Shown one piece after another: positions 1 to 13,583 of a stretch of 64,000 nucleotides of DNA. The translations under genes were made by a program, and so were the position numbers. The notes beneath the pieces are model-generated. The model worked only from the letters and a program-made list of their open reading frames with translations. It had not been told where the DNA came from and did not search any database. This DNA comes from Lunularia cruciata (taxonomy: Eukaryota > Streptophyta > Marchantiopsida > Lunulariales > Lunulariaceae): contig OX419762.1 in the NCBI GenBank assembly GCA_948567375.1, forward strand, positions 34,477,465-34,541,464, in the 5' to 3' direction. Numbering within the stretch: position 1 is the first letter of the stretch; each line of letters begins with the position of its first letter.

Positions 1-334
1 AGGATGTGAGATAAACAAGTACTAGCTTTGCACACCACTCCAAGAATGGAGGTAATATAAGTCTTGTAGGATCTCTCAACTCAACAAGACTATGCAAGTC
101 CAATATTATAATCCTCCTCCTCAAATTTGTATGGAAAAGTATATGAGGGATGAAAACTCTAAACATGCTCATCCTCTCTTTAAGGTTGGTGAGCCTCAAA
201 ACTTCATTCCACAATAACTGATTCTTATCTTGAAGCTAGAAGAACTCACATGTAGTACCAAAAAAGTGCAAAGGAGTGGGCATATCATCACTTATGCAAG
301 GTCTTTGAGATATAATGTCCTATCCTATATGCAA

Positions 335-1790
335 TTAAGGCTCCTTTCTAGGCCCACCTATGAGAGTCAAAAAAGTTTGACTTCCACAATTGGCTCTTCC
401 AATTGTGTTAGAAAGTGAAGTTTGAGTAGCTTTAGTGTCACAATGTCTAAAATCTCTCCACTCAATGGTGGTAGTAGTAGCTTTAGTCTCATTTGTGTCA
501 TTCACATCCAAAGGGGAAGTTTGAGTAGCTATATTCTCACAATGGATACCATATGGGGTATGAGTGCTCATGTGCAAAACAAAGTGAGAAGGTGAATCTT
601 TATAAGGTCCTACCTTAGGATCCCTAAACCCTACTCCCACCATGTATGCTCTTTGTTGTCTATATACCCATGTCAATGTGAAGGAACTACCCAAGGAAGA
701 ATAGTATCTCCTCCTCCAACCAAATAGTTGCCTCCTTACAAGCATCTTCATATGCTAGCCTAATAGAACCCAAAAAGGTCCTTGTATCATCTAGATTTCA
801 CTAGGTACTCTCCAATAGCTCCATAGCAATAGCAAACTCTCTCAAATAAAAATTCTCTGAATTCTATATACCTCAATCATCAACTCCTTCTCTCTCTCTC
901 ATCAACCTATCCAACTTATCAATCCTCTCAACTCTTTCACCAATAATGTTATCCAGCTTTGCAACTCTCAAACCCCTTGCTCTCTCTCTTACCTTTCACT
1001 CTTTCCAAAAGCACTAAGTGTGCTAAACTTCCATGAATAATACTCTCCTTAGGCTATGAGTGCATCTCTTGCTCAACTAGTCTTGTCTCTTTATCCATAA
1101 GAATATGGTCCTCAAGCCATAGCTACTCCTCCCTCTCACCTATTCTACTCTCATGAGCGCTCTCAACCATCAACCTAAACTCATTCTTGGCTAGTCTATG
1201 CTACTCAAGACAAAACTCCTCTTGTCTTATCTGAACTAGAGGAGCCTCTAGAGGTATAAACACATGAGTGTCTCTTGGTAGAGTAAAGGGCTCAACTTCC
1301 ATGGGAACACTCTCATGGGTCTCAAATGCATAAATAATTCTCTTATGCTCAAGTATGAAGAGTGAGCATGATGACCTCTACACATTATCAAACCTCACAA
1401 CCATTCATGCATATCATCTTGTAACAAATCAATGCAACTTCAATGACAATGACTTTAGAAAAAACTCTTACACAAGCATAAACATTATATGCTCCACCAT
1501 AAATCCACAAATATATATACAAGTCCATGCTTTATACAAGTCACTCTTACTCACCCTTGATGTCATCATCACGGTCATTAGGTGCCTCTTCTCAATCATC
1601 ATCACACACAATGCCATAAACTTCCTTCATCTCTCTAGGGCCATATACAATCTCTTCTTCACCCACAAGTCCCCTCTCCATGAACAAGTGGGTGAAGATC
1701 TGAAATACATGGGCCACACAAAAGTCCCTCAAAATTGGGTGGTGAAATTTTCTTTGAACTACAACTAGCTCAAACTCCATAGCCGCTAAA
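335..1790 (-). pseudogene. Unclassified coiled-coil protein remnant
   Basis: Read on the minus strand, three stretches look like former coding sequence. About 1790-1590 is acidic at its end (PREMKEVYGIVCDDD). About 1350-750 is rich in Glu, Arg and Leu, with heptad-like runs such as HILMDKETRLVEQE. About 750-335 is a basic then Ser/Thr-rich tail. Several stops and frame changes separate them, so this is a decayed gene. I do not recognise the family. The LVEQE-type coiled coil resembles the plus-strand remnant near 59.9 kb, so a repeat-borne gene is more likely than a single-copy host gene. No promoter or splice site could be fixed. Confidence 0.35.
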
Positions 1791-1799
1791 ATAAGCTCT

Positions 1800-3940
1800 A
1801 CTCAATCATAGAACATAGAGGTAGAATGCTCCATCTTACTCTTCACTATCAAACTTACTTTCCAATGTACTACTCTAGGATGCCTAGATTGAATAAGAAG
1901 AGAGCATAGCATGTAGAAGAACATCCTAAATGCAATGTATATACACTATTGTGCTAAATATCTTCTTTCACTATGGTCCCTCATTGGACACCAATCTTCA
2001 ACTAAAATCTATGTTACTATCTTCCTCTTAGGTGTGATCTCTCTAGGCCAACAAAATGCCTCCAAAATATCTCATTATTTAGAACTAACTCCCTCCCTCT
2101 AATATCCTTGATGCGTATCCTTGTTCCATGTCCATGCAAATTTGGTATACAACTACACCTGCATATTATGACAAATATGCTCAAATTGATCAGATAGACC
2201 TATGTGACTATATGCTCAAATTGATAATTTCAAGAGCCATATGCTCAAACACTCAAACAAGTGTATATATACAAATAGGCTCAAACTCAAAAGCAAACAT
2301 CATGCAACTATATGCAGCCCCAGCAAACCTCTATGGCCCTGCACAAACCACTATGATCATGCTAACCATTGGGTTGGTTTCCACAGGCCATGCAAACCAA
2401 CTCAATGGTTTGCGTAAGATTGCTTAGTGTTGCAAGATATTGCACAAAGCAAAAAATTTGAATTTGGAATTGCTCAATTTTAATCAAATGAGAGAATCTG
2501 AACTTTGGGCCTTTTATTTGAGAATGAAAAACTCACATGAATGCATGGGTATTCCATTCCAAGAGCAATTTCAATTTTAGTGCATCCAAATTGTTCTCAT
2601 GGATATTTTTGTAGCTTCCTTGATTTATAGTTTGTCCATCCAGCACCATTTCATGTAGGGCATGTAATCTATCAATGTGTTAAATTTCACCAGCCATGAT
2701 CCTTCAATTCTTTCAATTACCCTTTGCTCCTCTTTATCAAGCACTCTCTCATACCCATGCATTGCCATGGTTGCTCTAACTTATTCTTTTCTCTTTGCTC
2801 TTTGCTCTCTATTTTGCTCTATTTTTGTCCATGTTCTCTCTCTCACTAAACCCTGGGCACATGGTCAACTATATGCAATTAGTGCAAGTTCATGCACATT
2901 CTATGAGTTTCTGCTAGTTCATGTGAGTTTCTACAAGTTCCTTGTTCATCTGAGTGAGTTTTTGCAAGTTCCTGTGAGTTCATAGTTCATACAATGCAAG
3001 TTTTTAAGAAGTAGCATTGGAATGATTGACTATGATGGTTCTCTAGGCAATTTCTTCCCCTTTCTCTTGGCACCCTTTGATTTCCTAAAATCTTCTTATT
3101 TTGCTTTTTTCCCGTTCTCTTCTTGCTCTAGTTTCCTACATTCTTCTTCTCTCTAGGTTGACTTCCAAAACCCTTCTTCTCCTCTCCAAAATTCATTTCT
3201 TTTGCTGATTTACTTAATTCTCCTTCTCTCCAAAATTCCTAAAATAATTCTTCTTCTCTTCAAAATTCATAAACCCTTCTTATCTCTACAATCCAATTAA
3301 AATAATTTCAATAGTTTCATGTTTTAAAATGCAAACTTTCCACAATTGTTTCAGATTTTCAAATGAAAACTTTCAAAACCCTCTCTTAGCCACACAAACC
3401 TTACTTCTTAGATAAGCATACCAAAAGCTTCTAAGTTTCAAGCCTCTAAATCCAAACCTTACAAAACACTCAAAAAAATTTCTTGATATGTTTCATGCAA
3501 CCAGACTTTTTGTCATTATATTTTTGAAGTTTAGTACTTGAAAACATCATTCTCCTTCTACAATTTAAATAGTGAGGATGAAGAGTCACTCTCAGCCTAA
3601 CCAACCAACCCATTTCTTCATTTCTTCTTGTATGAGTCACCCACCATCATACAAATTTGCATTACACATAAATCAATCAAACTGGATTATGAATTGACAA
3701 TCAACAATGTAAAATAATGAATCAATCACAAATATGAACCAACCACAATCACACACAAAAGTAGACAAAGAAATTATATATTAAGAGATAAGCAGAAATA
3801 CATGTCTTATACCAATTGCACTTGATCAATACTACTCCTATTACTTGCAAATAAAGATATTCACTATTCTATACACTTTATTACTCTATATTGTTACTCA
3901 CTATTGTCTACATTTTTTGTTATTCTCTAGGAGAATGGGT
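1800..3940. other. No recognisable gene; pyrimidine-rich tract inside
   Basis: No supportable gene. The stretch 3050-3300 is strongly pyrimidine-rich on the plus strand, with many TTCTTCTC and CTCCAAAATTC words. It may be the mirror of purine-rich coiled-coil coding sequence like that at 53.9-54.3 kb, but no open frame survives. Confidence 0.5.
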
Positions 3941-3949
3941 TTCATATGA

Positions 3950-5000
3950 GAGTGGAAGCATGTTCATGATACTCTTAATTTCCTCAAGAATTTTCCCCAC
4001 TTTTTCTCACTCTATAATTGCTTTCTAAAACCTTTTGGACTTGGAACTCCTTTCTTTGATTCTAAATTTCTCCATCTTGACAAGTCTCTTCTCTACCTTG
4101 GTATTCCATGCATTTTTCTCCATTTCACTTTGCATTCTTTATTTCTCCATCTTTGCAAGTCTTTGAGATTCAATTTCAGAAAGTCTACATCTCTCCCTTG
4201 CTTCTGTTTTTCTACTCCCACTATGGAGGAGGCTAGTGTCTTAACTCAAGATATCTTCCTCCTCTTCCTCTATTCATCCACTATATCATTCTCACCTTTG
4301 AGCTCTCTTTCTTGATCTCCTTCAGTTGCTATTGGGCTCACATATGGAATACTTGGTGGAGGATGATGTGAGGAGGTTGTGCTTGCCTCTTCTTGTTGAC
4401 TTGGGCTCTCCTTGTGATCACTTATGCTCTCCTTGTGTATGTGCTAAATTGCAAAGTCTTGAAAGTATGCTACATAAGAATCATGGGGAAAGTGATTTGA
4501 TTTTTATGTGTTAGGTTTAGGATAAAAAATGTTGGAATGCAAACTAGTTCTTGATGTAGGTGTGGCTTGCACTAGGTGCATTGTGACTTGGATGAAGAGT
4601 CTTCTTCCAATATCATATCTGCAATTCATGCTCCACTCTTAAAGTTACAAGGGCAGGTGGAACAATATTAGCTCTACTACCAAACTAACTATCCATTCTA
4701 GCATAGTGAGTATAGATATGATTAAGCTTGTCATGAATTGTACTCAATCCTTGCCTTCTATCATTATTAGTGAGTCCTTTGCTCATGCATTTATCTTTCC
4801 AATTCCAAGCAGATTTGTATGAGGCCATATAATGGCCCACTTCTTGGTTAATCTCTCTCCATTTGTCAATTCAAGAAAGCTTTGTCTAAACTTTACAAGG
4901 TAGTTGATCATGTAGTTGAAAGGCATGCTCTTATTCACTGGCTTCTTGCAAGGGATTCCATGGATCTACTTGAAATGCTCTAGGTCCTTGAGATAACCAA
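3950..5000 (-). pseudogene. Decayed minus-strand coding remnant, family unknown
   Basis: Two parts read coherently on the minus strand. About 4990-4600 gives a protein-like stretch containing WREINQEVGHYMASYKSAW and then GLSTIHDKLNHIYTHYARMD, with well-spaced Trp and Tyr. About 4300-3950 gives a charged coiled coil (SEIESQRLAKMEK, then VEKRLVKMEKFRIKER). Stops and frame changes interrupt both. The order, globular part then coiled coil, suggests one former protein, possibly a transposon accessory or gag-like protein. I cannot name it. The coiled coil is similar in style to the remnant at 335-1790. Confidence 0.35.
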
Positions 5001-8000
5001 GAAGTTGACTATAAAGGTGTGATACCATTCTAAACTTGTGATTAGTTACCCATGAGAAAGAGTAACTTATTATGAAGATGGCCCAATGAACACTTCATTT
5101 GACAGTCTAGTATGTTTGATAGATACCACTATGTTAAATCCATCTTGGAATTTGTGTGGATTTGGAGGACCAATGGATACAAGGATGGTTGAATCTTAAT
5201 CACTAATAAATCCTAGTGAAGCAAAAGCTACAAGGGTTATTGAATGAGAGCAAGTTGATAGTAGGTGGCTTTTGGAAAGCACTTCTTGAGTGACAAGTAA
5301 GGTATAAGGAACAAGGATAAGGAATTTGAGAATCAACTATACAATCAGTGAAATCTTGGGGAATTTCCCTTGTAAAATTTGAAGAGATTAAAGTTTTTGT
5401 ATTGGATCAAATTGTAAAGGTGTGGAGATTTAGACCTTTGTAGAGGAATGAGAGATTCAAGAGTTTGAGGTGATTGGGAATTAGCCTAATTAAAAACTTC
5501 TCAAGATGGTGAACTCTATGGTATTCATACTCTTGCATAAAAGACAAGGCTGACTTCCCACGTTTCCAATTGCACCACCCCAAATTAATTTCATAGTCCC
5601 TTGTACTCTTTGCGTGCATTACATTCATTGGAGTGCTAACTAAATATTTTTTCTAAAACACTAACAATTCTCCATTTTCCCTCTATCTTGCCACCTTTCT
5701 CCCTCCTCATTTTCTAACACCTAATCCATTCACCTTCATCCTCTACCTTGTACCACCTTCTTCCTCACCTTTCACACCAATCTAGTTCATTGCACACCAA
5801 TCTGCCACCAAGAAAACACCAAAGCTCTCCTCTCAATGAGAATAGGAAATTTTTTAATTGCCCCTTCATCTCTAATCCATTACATATATTGCACACTCAC
5901 TTACTAAGTACTTCCAACTCACTACGGACTCAAATTTTGGACAAATTGTCCAATTCATAATTTACAAGCTCACTTATTCATACAAGACTCCCTTCCTCAA
6001 GACACAAGGCTCTCTCTGTTGAGACTCAAGAATCCCTCTTGAGTGATCCTATTGTGCCACATCCTCTTGCAAACTTTAGAAACTTGAATTCCCACCATTC
6101 CAACCAACTTCACTCACAAAAACCAAAAAATTTCCACATCACCCTTAGCTTGTTTTAAAATTTGCCAAATGGCATCTCCTCCTTGACATGGTACATTTAA
6201 TTAAGTGTAATTCCTAAGTAATTAAGATGGCATGCTTGATCATCACTCCATGGCTTTTTAATATTTGGGAAAAGGAAACAACCCATAGACTTGTAAATTT
6301 ATTTACAATTGTTTCCATTATGGCAACTTTACAAATTATAGGACCTAATTGTACAAAGTTATGAGACCCTTACTACTCTCATAAATAGCTCATAGTATCT
6401 ATTCTTCAAATGCACAAATTGCTTTGGTATACACCTTGACAAATTTAGAGTAGTGCACTATTGCATTACTTTCTAATTTGTCCATTTTCTACTCCATATA
6501 TACTTTTTGAGGAGTTCAAGAATTTGAAAAGTTATCAAGATAATTACATAAACACAATAATAATTGGGGTTTTAATCAGTTTAGTGTTCCCATAAAGTGC
6601 TATGAAAGTCTTTGACGGGTTGTACATCAAGGTTTTATGAGGTGTGTGGTAGTGCACCTAAATCTTATGGGAAAGTCCTATAACCACATAACATTTTATG
6701 GGTAATGAAAAATATGACTCCTCAATTTGTATAGGTTATGGAATTCTTTAACACTTAGTGACAAAGAGAACTGCTTCTACATTTGCACCTAAAAACTTTA
6801 ATTCAAATACCAAAATTTTATTGGAATGTTCATAAGCAAGATATAATCACTTTTATGAGTACTTGTAATAGAATTTATAGAAATTCCAATTTCCATAAAC
6901 ATCTATAGAATCAATTCTTGAAAAACCCTAATAAGTTAAGTTGAGTAGGAAACATGTATCAAGGTTATTGTAGTTTGATATCAAGCAAAATCTCCATATT
7001 CTTGCTGGGACAGCTAGGTTGATACCACTTTTTGTTAGGTTGGCATCCCCTCCATATCTCAAGACTGGTTCAGATTGGTTCTATTAGTATAGATGATCTA
7101 GTTTCATGACCTTTAAATAAATTAGAGTCATGTGGAGGGAGTATCACTCTAACAACAAGGAGGTGTCAACCTACTATTTTCCCCCTTCTTATTTTCCCCC
7201 TTTTTTAAAGTAATACAAAGTATTCTTGAAGTATTAAAAACTCATAAGGGTAGATTGACTGGGAAATAATAACAAGTTCTACTAATTAAAATAATGTCTA
7301 ACTTAGTTCAAGTTATTGTTATGCTTGGCCTAACTCAAACTATGATTCACAATTACAAGGTAAATACACAAAACTTGGAAAAAGAAAACAACTCATCTTA
7401 ATCTGCACATTTGGAACACCTCAATCCATTGAGTAACAGAAAAATAGTTAACCAGACCACATAGGATAACAAGAATCATGTGAAGACCGTCAATCCTTAC
7501 AAATATAAAACAAAAAAGGTAAAATAAAGCTAAATCCCAATAATATTGGTATGATAAATCTATTCTATTGCATCTAAGAAATTAAAGTTGTGCAAATCAT
7601 ATGGTCTACATACTACTAGTAGAGAAGTCTTAGAAGCATTTCTTCATATGATTGTTCTTTTATGGATTGTACTGACCAATACTCTCTATAAATTAATGGA
7701 CACATGTTTTCTAAAGTAATCTATGAAGTATTAAAGTGAGAATTGTACCACTCTCACTTTAGAATAAGCATTGATGAATGTATCAAATATCATATTCATG
7801 GTTCCATAAAAGCTAGAGGAATGTAGAGGTAATGTCACTACATACTCTTATCCTCACAGACCTGAGTTGTTATTTCTCCTATCCTTTTCTGGCTAAATCA
7901 TGAATCCTTTGAAATAAAAAAGGCTTGTGAAATAAGAACATCTTCTTATCTTGTTCTAGTTATTTTAATAAATTTTAAATCAAGTGGCACTCAAGCGTTC

Positions 8001-8865
8001 AACTTTTTTAGCAAGTTAATTCCTAAGAAAAATGGCATTTGGGGCATTTTACAACCTTTTCAAACTATGATCCCAAATTATCTTAGTGTTGATCTTATGT
8101 TTTGTCTAATTATAAGTTTATTTATCATATAAAGTACAAGATCATTGGAGTTGAAATCAAGTCTTATTGGAGTCACTTTATTACTAACTTCTAATTTTGT
8201 TTAGTTATTTAGATACTTGGTCATATCTTGTAATATTAAGTCCATGGACATATTATTTTATGTCTTTCTGGAGTACCCTGTTTGAAAACATTCTTAACTG
8301 GCTTTTATCACTTGATAGATTGATTATCTTAAATTTCAAGCATTATAAGATTTGTATGATTCTTATTATCTCAAGAAAAGCATGGGTGTCATCAAAATTT
8401 ACTTACTTATTAAATATAAGATTCTTACATATTGACTTTTTATCAAACCCGAGCTCTAAAGTGTTAATGTTTTACTTCTCAATATTTGCTTAACAAAAGT
8501 TAAGACCTGGAGTCTTAAAAATTGCCCAAGATTTAATTCTTGATTGATATAATATCCCTTTGAGCTCAAGCTTTTGAGAATTTTTGGTCAACAAGATTAT
8601 ATATGATGTATGCAATAAATTAATTTATTAAATGGATATTTTCACCTTCTAAAATTGAAATCTTTGGGCAGTTCTTTTTATAGTCACGTCTAATCAAAAG
8701 ATTTATACAGAATAGTAATTTCAATAATTGATCATTAATCTTATTTATAAAAAAATTACAACTAGAAAATTGATTCATCTTAGGCTTGTAAATAATAATT
8801 ATTATTATTAAGAAGCTTATATCTTCATATCTATTATCTTGTTTAAGCTTGGTTTTCCTTAAAGT
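5000..8865. other. AT-rich stretch without recognisable features
   Basis: Nothing supportable was found. The short open frames here, including a hydrophobic 98-codon frame at 8197-8493, have no recognisable domain and the base bias of random AT-rich DNA. Confidence 0.5.
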
Positions 8866-8868
8866 TGT

Positions 8869-9265
8869 TGTAGTTGATATGGAGTTAGAAGACTAGTTAG
8901 TAGAAGTTAAGGAATTAGTAGAATAAGCTCCATATAGCACAAATAAGGTAGAACTATCATAACCTACATATGCTAAGAATATGCTAGAAGCATCTAAATA
9001 TCTTTGAGGTGAAAAGTTTCTAAAATACCTTCCAAGGATCAATTAACTTGCACATGAAGTTAATGACCAACTTAGCTTGTATGCCAAGTAGGTGGCTTCT
9101 AGAAGAAAGATTCTTTGGAAGCTTCTCAAGAGCCTTGTATTTTTTGCTATAAGTACCAAAGCCCAAGCTCATTCTAGGCATTTGGAGTTCTTTGCGGTTG
9201 AAAGTTTCTACATAATTTGACCTTCATTTCTTCTATTCTCCTATTTTTCTCCTTGCTCTTTTACA
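8869..9265 (+). repeat. 5' LTR of family A copy 1
   Basis: It aligns along its length with the family A LTR at 61886-62308, including the shared words CATCTA, GCCCAAGCTCAT and the end TTTTACA. The next bases, TTGGTATCAAAG, are a worn tRNA-Met binding site. The exact first base is uncertain by a few positions. Confidence 0.8.
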
Positions 9266-10049
9266 TTGGTATCAAAGTAGGAATGAGATGGATAGACTCT
9301 ATGGACCACCAAATTAGTTTCCTTCCAACTATTAGGATTTTTGCATCAATGTGCCACCAAAGCACTATTTCTACCGTCCATCTTGTGATTTTGTGAACTC
9401 TATCACCTTGTCAAATGAACCATTGATGTCTCAAATCACAACTTTTAGAGAGCAATAGACATATTACATTTATGTATTAACCTATATAATTGCAAGTAGA
9501 TAGTTGAAATAGTATTAGTCATGGTAGCAATATCCAAAGTTATCATTTCTATGTAGTATTAAATCAAGCATCTTGCTTGATTGTTTGAAGAGAGAGATTG
9601 TGATGTATAATAATAAGATCAATTAGAGAGATAAAAATTTTGGGAAGAAGAAGATCATATCCATTTCTCAAGACCAAAGGTCTTTGAAGGTAAGAATCTC
9701 TTTGGTGTAGTAGAGAACTTTGTCTTTAATTGTGAATGTTATTTTGAAGCCATAAATCTTATAAATGATTGAAGACAAACCCTTGTAGTTTCAAATCAAC
9801 TAGATGGAGCAACAAAACTATGGTAGCAATTTTGAATAGAGCAAACTCAATAGCAATTTGTTGCTCCAATTTTGACATGGGATAATTTCAAGAGTGCAAT
9901 CATTGGGTGATGAATCCATGAATGATGAACAAGCTGCATGAGATCAATTGGCAAACTTATGATAGATTGGTTCAATAAGAAGTTATATCTCTCAATTCTA
10001 TAACACCATGATGCTTATCTTGGGCACACAAAAAGGTGAAGCTTTAGAT

Positions 10050-10616
10050 GATCTACTTGAGACCAAGGTAGAACTCGTAGCGGGCTATATGTCTAAAAAA
10101 GTGCTATGCGCGTAGTGCAATGCTTTCCTTCTAGGTGCCCATTGGGCAACTGGCAAACTCGGCCAGCCCCGCTATCTAAACTCAAAAAGTAATCCAAAGT
10201 AAGTTGAGTTAGTGAGTCATAGCACGGTGACGTGCTCATACGGTTTGGAGGAGCCAATCCAAGCAGAAGCCCTTTTACACTTCATATGAGCGTGCTACCC
10301 AACTAGAAAAAGGGGTAGGAAATGCACTGTTTGCTATGGAGTCCATAAATTCCAAGTGAAAGGACAAGCTCACACTTGTTTTAGCCTACACATCTTCTAT
10401 GCAGAAGGTATTAGGTCCCATGTTGACCGGGTTCTACTTTTTTGTGCATCCGCCAACTGTCCAACTATTCCAGATTTTCAATGGACTCGTGGCACCTGTG
10501 GAACAAATTCAAATTTGGATATTGACATGTTGGTGTTTTTTGACAATAGGCATATTGCTAGGATGTTGGTGGGCTTATCATGAATTAGGATGGAGTGGTT
10601 GGTGATTTTGGGATTC
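10050..10616 (+). pseudogene. ccmFN: Mitochondrial DNA insert: ccmF (FN-type) fragment with group II intron end
   Basis: About 567 bp interrupt the gag of family A copy 1. Against copy 3 the junction is clean: the retroelement reads up to GAT at 10049 and resumes with CATTTATG at 10617. At 10399-10610 the insert encodes [16 protein letters not shown], then WWAYHELGW, then SGW, a stop and FWD. This is the WWD haem-handling region of CcmF, the cytochrome c haem lyase encoded in plant mitochondria as ccmFN. The stop is TGA where the second Trp of the WW pair is expected. Upstream, 10214-10246 can fold as group II intron domain V (GAGTC pairing with GGTTT, GCACG with CGTGC, loop GTGA). The intron-exon junction probably lies near 10330. 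An organelle origin is inferred from these two features; a cDNA origin is unlikely because intron sequence remains. Confidence 0.75.
10214..10246 (+). ncRNA. Putative group II intron domain V (in mitochondrial insert)
   Basis: A 33-nt hairpin with paired arms, a GTGA loop and an asymmetric bulge, in the position expected a little before a 3' splice site. Plant mitochondrial introns usually have a 34-nt domain V. The later hairpin at about 10293-10328 could be domain VI. This is an inactive relic in nuclear DNA. Confidence 0.55.
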
Positions 10617-13259
10617 CATTTATGAGAAGCTTGAAATCACAAACCAAATTGGAAATACCCATGCATGAACCCAAGCATCTAAAAAGGCTATGTAGATAGT
10701 TGAGCGCTTTGACTCCCTAGTTACCATGAGTCGGTCCCAACCTTGACCTCCACCAAATGCACAATCACACCAAGCAAGGATGAATGAGATCACATTAAAA
10801 GAGATTGATGTCAACTAATGGAGAAGACTTAGCATGGAAGACCAAGAGCAGCTACAACAAAATGTGGTTGCTTCTATTGCTGCCAACTGAAACATTGCAT
10901 TGTAGAATGTACACTCTAGAACATACAACCCCAACTAGTTACCCAAATAGAATTAATGGAGCACAATGATCAAGGAAATGAAGAATCTCAATAGGAGGTA
11001 TTGGGCCACTTACTAAGAACTTTTTTAGTTTCAATGTGGATTGAAGGCTTGGCCTATTCAAGTTTGAATCATTTGTAAGGTATGATATCTGATTGTAGCT
11101 ACAAAATTTTGGTTGATTTTGGAAGTTCTAAGAATTGCATGTCCATGCAATTACCAAAAGAACTAAAAATTCATATAAAACCAATATTAAGTAGCAAGTT
11201 GATGATGGCGGATGGTTGAAAGGTTTTGCATTCTAAACCTCACAACTTGTTACATTAAGATTGGGAAGGAGTATTCAATGTACATGAGAATCATAGTCAC
11301 CCTCTTACACTACAATATTATTCTAGGTCTCCTTGGCATGAATGTTATCAAGGTCAATTTGATTGGACCCCATGACAAATTCAAGTACAACACAAAGATA
11401 AGAATTATTTATTACGTTGTTTGGCAATTCAAAGTAAGACACCTACAAATAGTTAGTCCCAATATGAGAATTTTTTTAATAGAGTAACTACAAAGCAAGC
11501 TTTGGAGGAAAAGTTTCTTGTTTTTGTGGTGTGGATCAAACCTATTGCATAAGGAGACTCCAAGGAAGATCTAAAATCAATGGTTGACCATATGGTTCAA
11601 GAGTTTCAGATTTGTTTTTGAAGGACCTTCCAAAGGAGATACCTTCTAATTGAGGTATGTTTTTTAAGATTGAGCTATTATTAGGTACTACTTAAATGAG
11701 AAAACCAATTTATTTGCTCTTGCCAAAGGAGTTAAAGGAACTTCAAACAGTGTTGAGTGAGTTGTTGGAGAAGGATTTCATATGAAATAGTATGTCTCTA
11801 TGGGGAGCACCAATACTCTTTGTACCAAGAAGGATAGAGGAATTCATTTTGTATTGACTATCAGGCCTTAATAAACATGAAGAATGTGTATTTCTACTCC
11901 CAAGATACCATGGACGTTTGGGCATTTAATGGATCGGCAATTTTCTATCAATGGTCCATCCACTATTATGCTCATATATTCATATTTTTGATTGATCTCT
12001 TAAGGAAGACATCAAGCTTTACATGGACCACAAAGCACAAAGATTGAAGTAGATGGTGTCCTCATGGTATCCATCTTCCAACCATACAATCCTCAACTAC
12101 CTTATGGGGTTGATTTTGATGCTTTTAAATTTGCTATTGGAATGGTGTTGCAATAAGAATGTATAGAGTGCTTACAGCCCATTGCCTTTGTATCTCATTG
12201 ATTGAACTTGATAGAAAGGAATTATTTTGCCCAAGATTAAAAACAATTGGCAATGGTATATGCCACAAAGGTGTGGAGACATTATCTCTTGGGAAACAAG
12301 TAATCATGCAAACTAATTACAAACTGTTGTTGTAGACCTTACATTTGGAGCACATGAAGAATCAACATCATCAATGAGAGGAACAACTTCAATTTTTCAA
12401 CATCAAACTCAAGTACAAACCTTATAGATTCCATGTCATTCCTAGTGCACAATCATGATGTCCTAATTTGAAAGTTCTTCCTTAATCTCCCATGATAGCA
12501 ACAATCACCATGGTGTCAACAACTCAAAGGTGCACATAAAGGTTTAATCAAGATTGCTTTATTTATAGGACCCCTTATTTCAATTGGTGCAAAGTAAAAT
12601 TGCAAAACATGACAAGGAGAATAACTTGTTTTAGTCAAGGAGGACCTTCTATTTGTGAGAATTGGATCTTTGTTCCAACTATGGGTGACCCCCAACTTAT
12701 GCGGCTTCAAGAAGCCCATGATTTACCAATTTCTAGTCATTTAGTACACTCCAACATCAATTGTAATGGCCAAACATGGCATGCAAAATTTAAGAGTTTG
12801 TTTGATCTTGTGAGTTGCCAACACAACAAGATCAACAACCAAAAATTGGGTGGACTACTTCAACCATTTCTGATTCCAACACCTAAATGGGAACATGTCA
12901 ATCTTGACCTCATCACATCCTTGCACAAAATAGATTAGAGCAATGTTACTAATGTGGTATTTGTAAATAAAATTAGCAAGCACATTCATTTGGCACCCAT
13001 CATGGATATTGTGGATGCTCCAATGCTAGCCAAGATTTACTTTGAGATTGTCTTCAAGCAACATAGATGCCTATGGTTCTCATCTCTAACCATGATCCTT
13101 GAGTCATTGGTAAATTTTGCCAAGCACTCTTCAAGCTACTCGGCATCAAGCTTGTTTTGTCTATGACTTATCATCCTCAAATTGGTAGGCAAACCAAACG
13201 TGCCAATCTCACCTTGGAAGATATACTTTGTGTCTCTGTCAATGTTCATCATACCAATT

Positions 13260-13583
13260 GGAATACTTGTCTTGCGGAAATTGATTTTCCTACAATAATT
13301 CCAAGCAAGCAAGTACAAAGTTCTCTCCCTTCTTCCTTAATTTTGAGCAAGACCCACTTGTTCTATTGGAATACTTGTCTTGCGGCAATTGATTTTCCTA
13401 CAATAATTCCAAGCAAGCAAGTACCAAGTTCTCTCTCTTCTTCCTTAATTTTGAGCAAGACCCACTTGTTCTATTGGAATACTTGTCTTGCGGCAATTGA
13501 TTTTCCTACAATAATTCCAAGCAAGCAAGTACCAAGTTCTCTCTCTTCTTCCTTAATTTTGAGCAAGACCCACTTGTTCTAGA
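13260..13583 (+). repeat. Three tandem 108-bp units
   Basis: Units begin with GGAATACTTGTCTTGCGG at 13260, 13368 and 13476 and are nearly identical. The period of 108 bp is 36 codons, so the triplication kept one reading frame open through all three units. It lies in the decayed integrase region of family A copy 1. The units are far more alike than the surrounding decayed sequence is to copy 3, so the triplication is recent relative to the element. Confidence 0.9.

Noticed and set aside
8197-8493. 98-codon hydrophobic open frame as a gene
   Set aside because: No domain, AT-driven composition, no conserved start context and no similar copy in the window.
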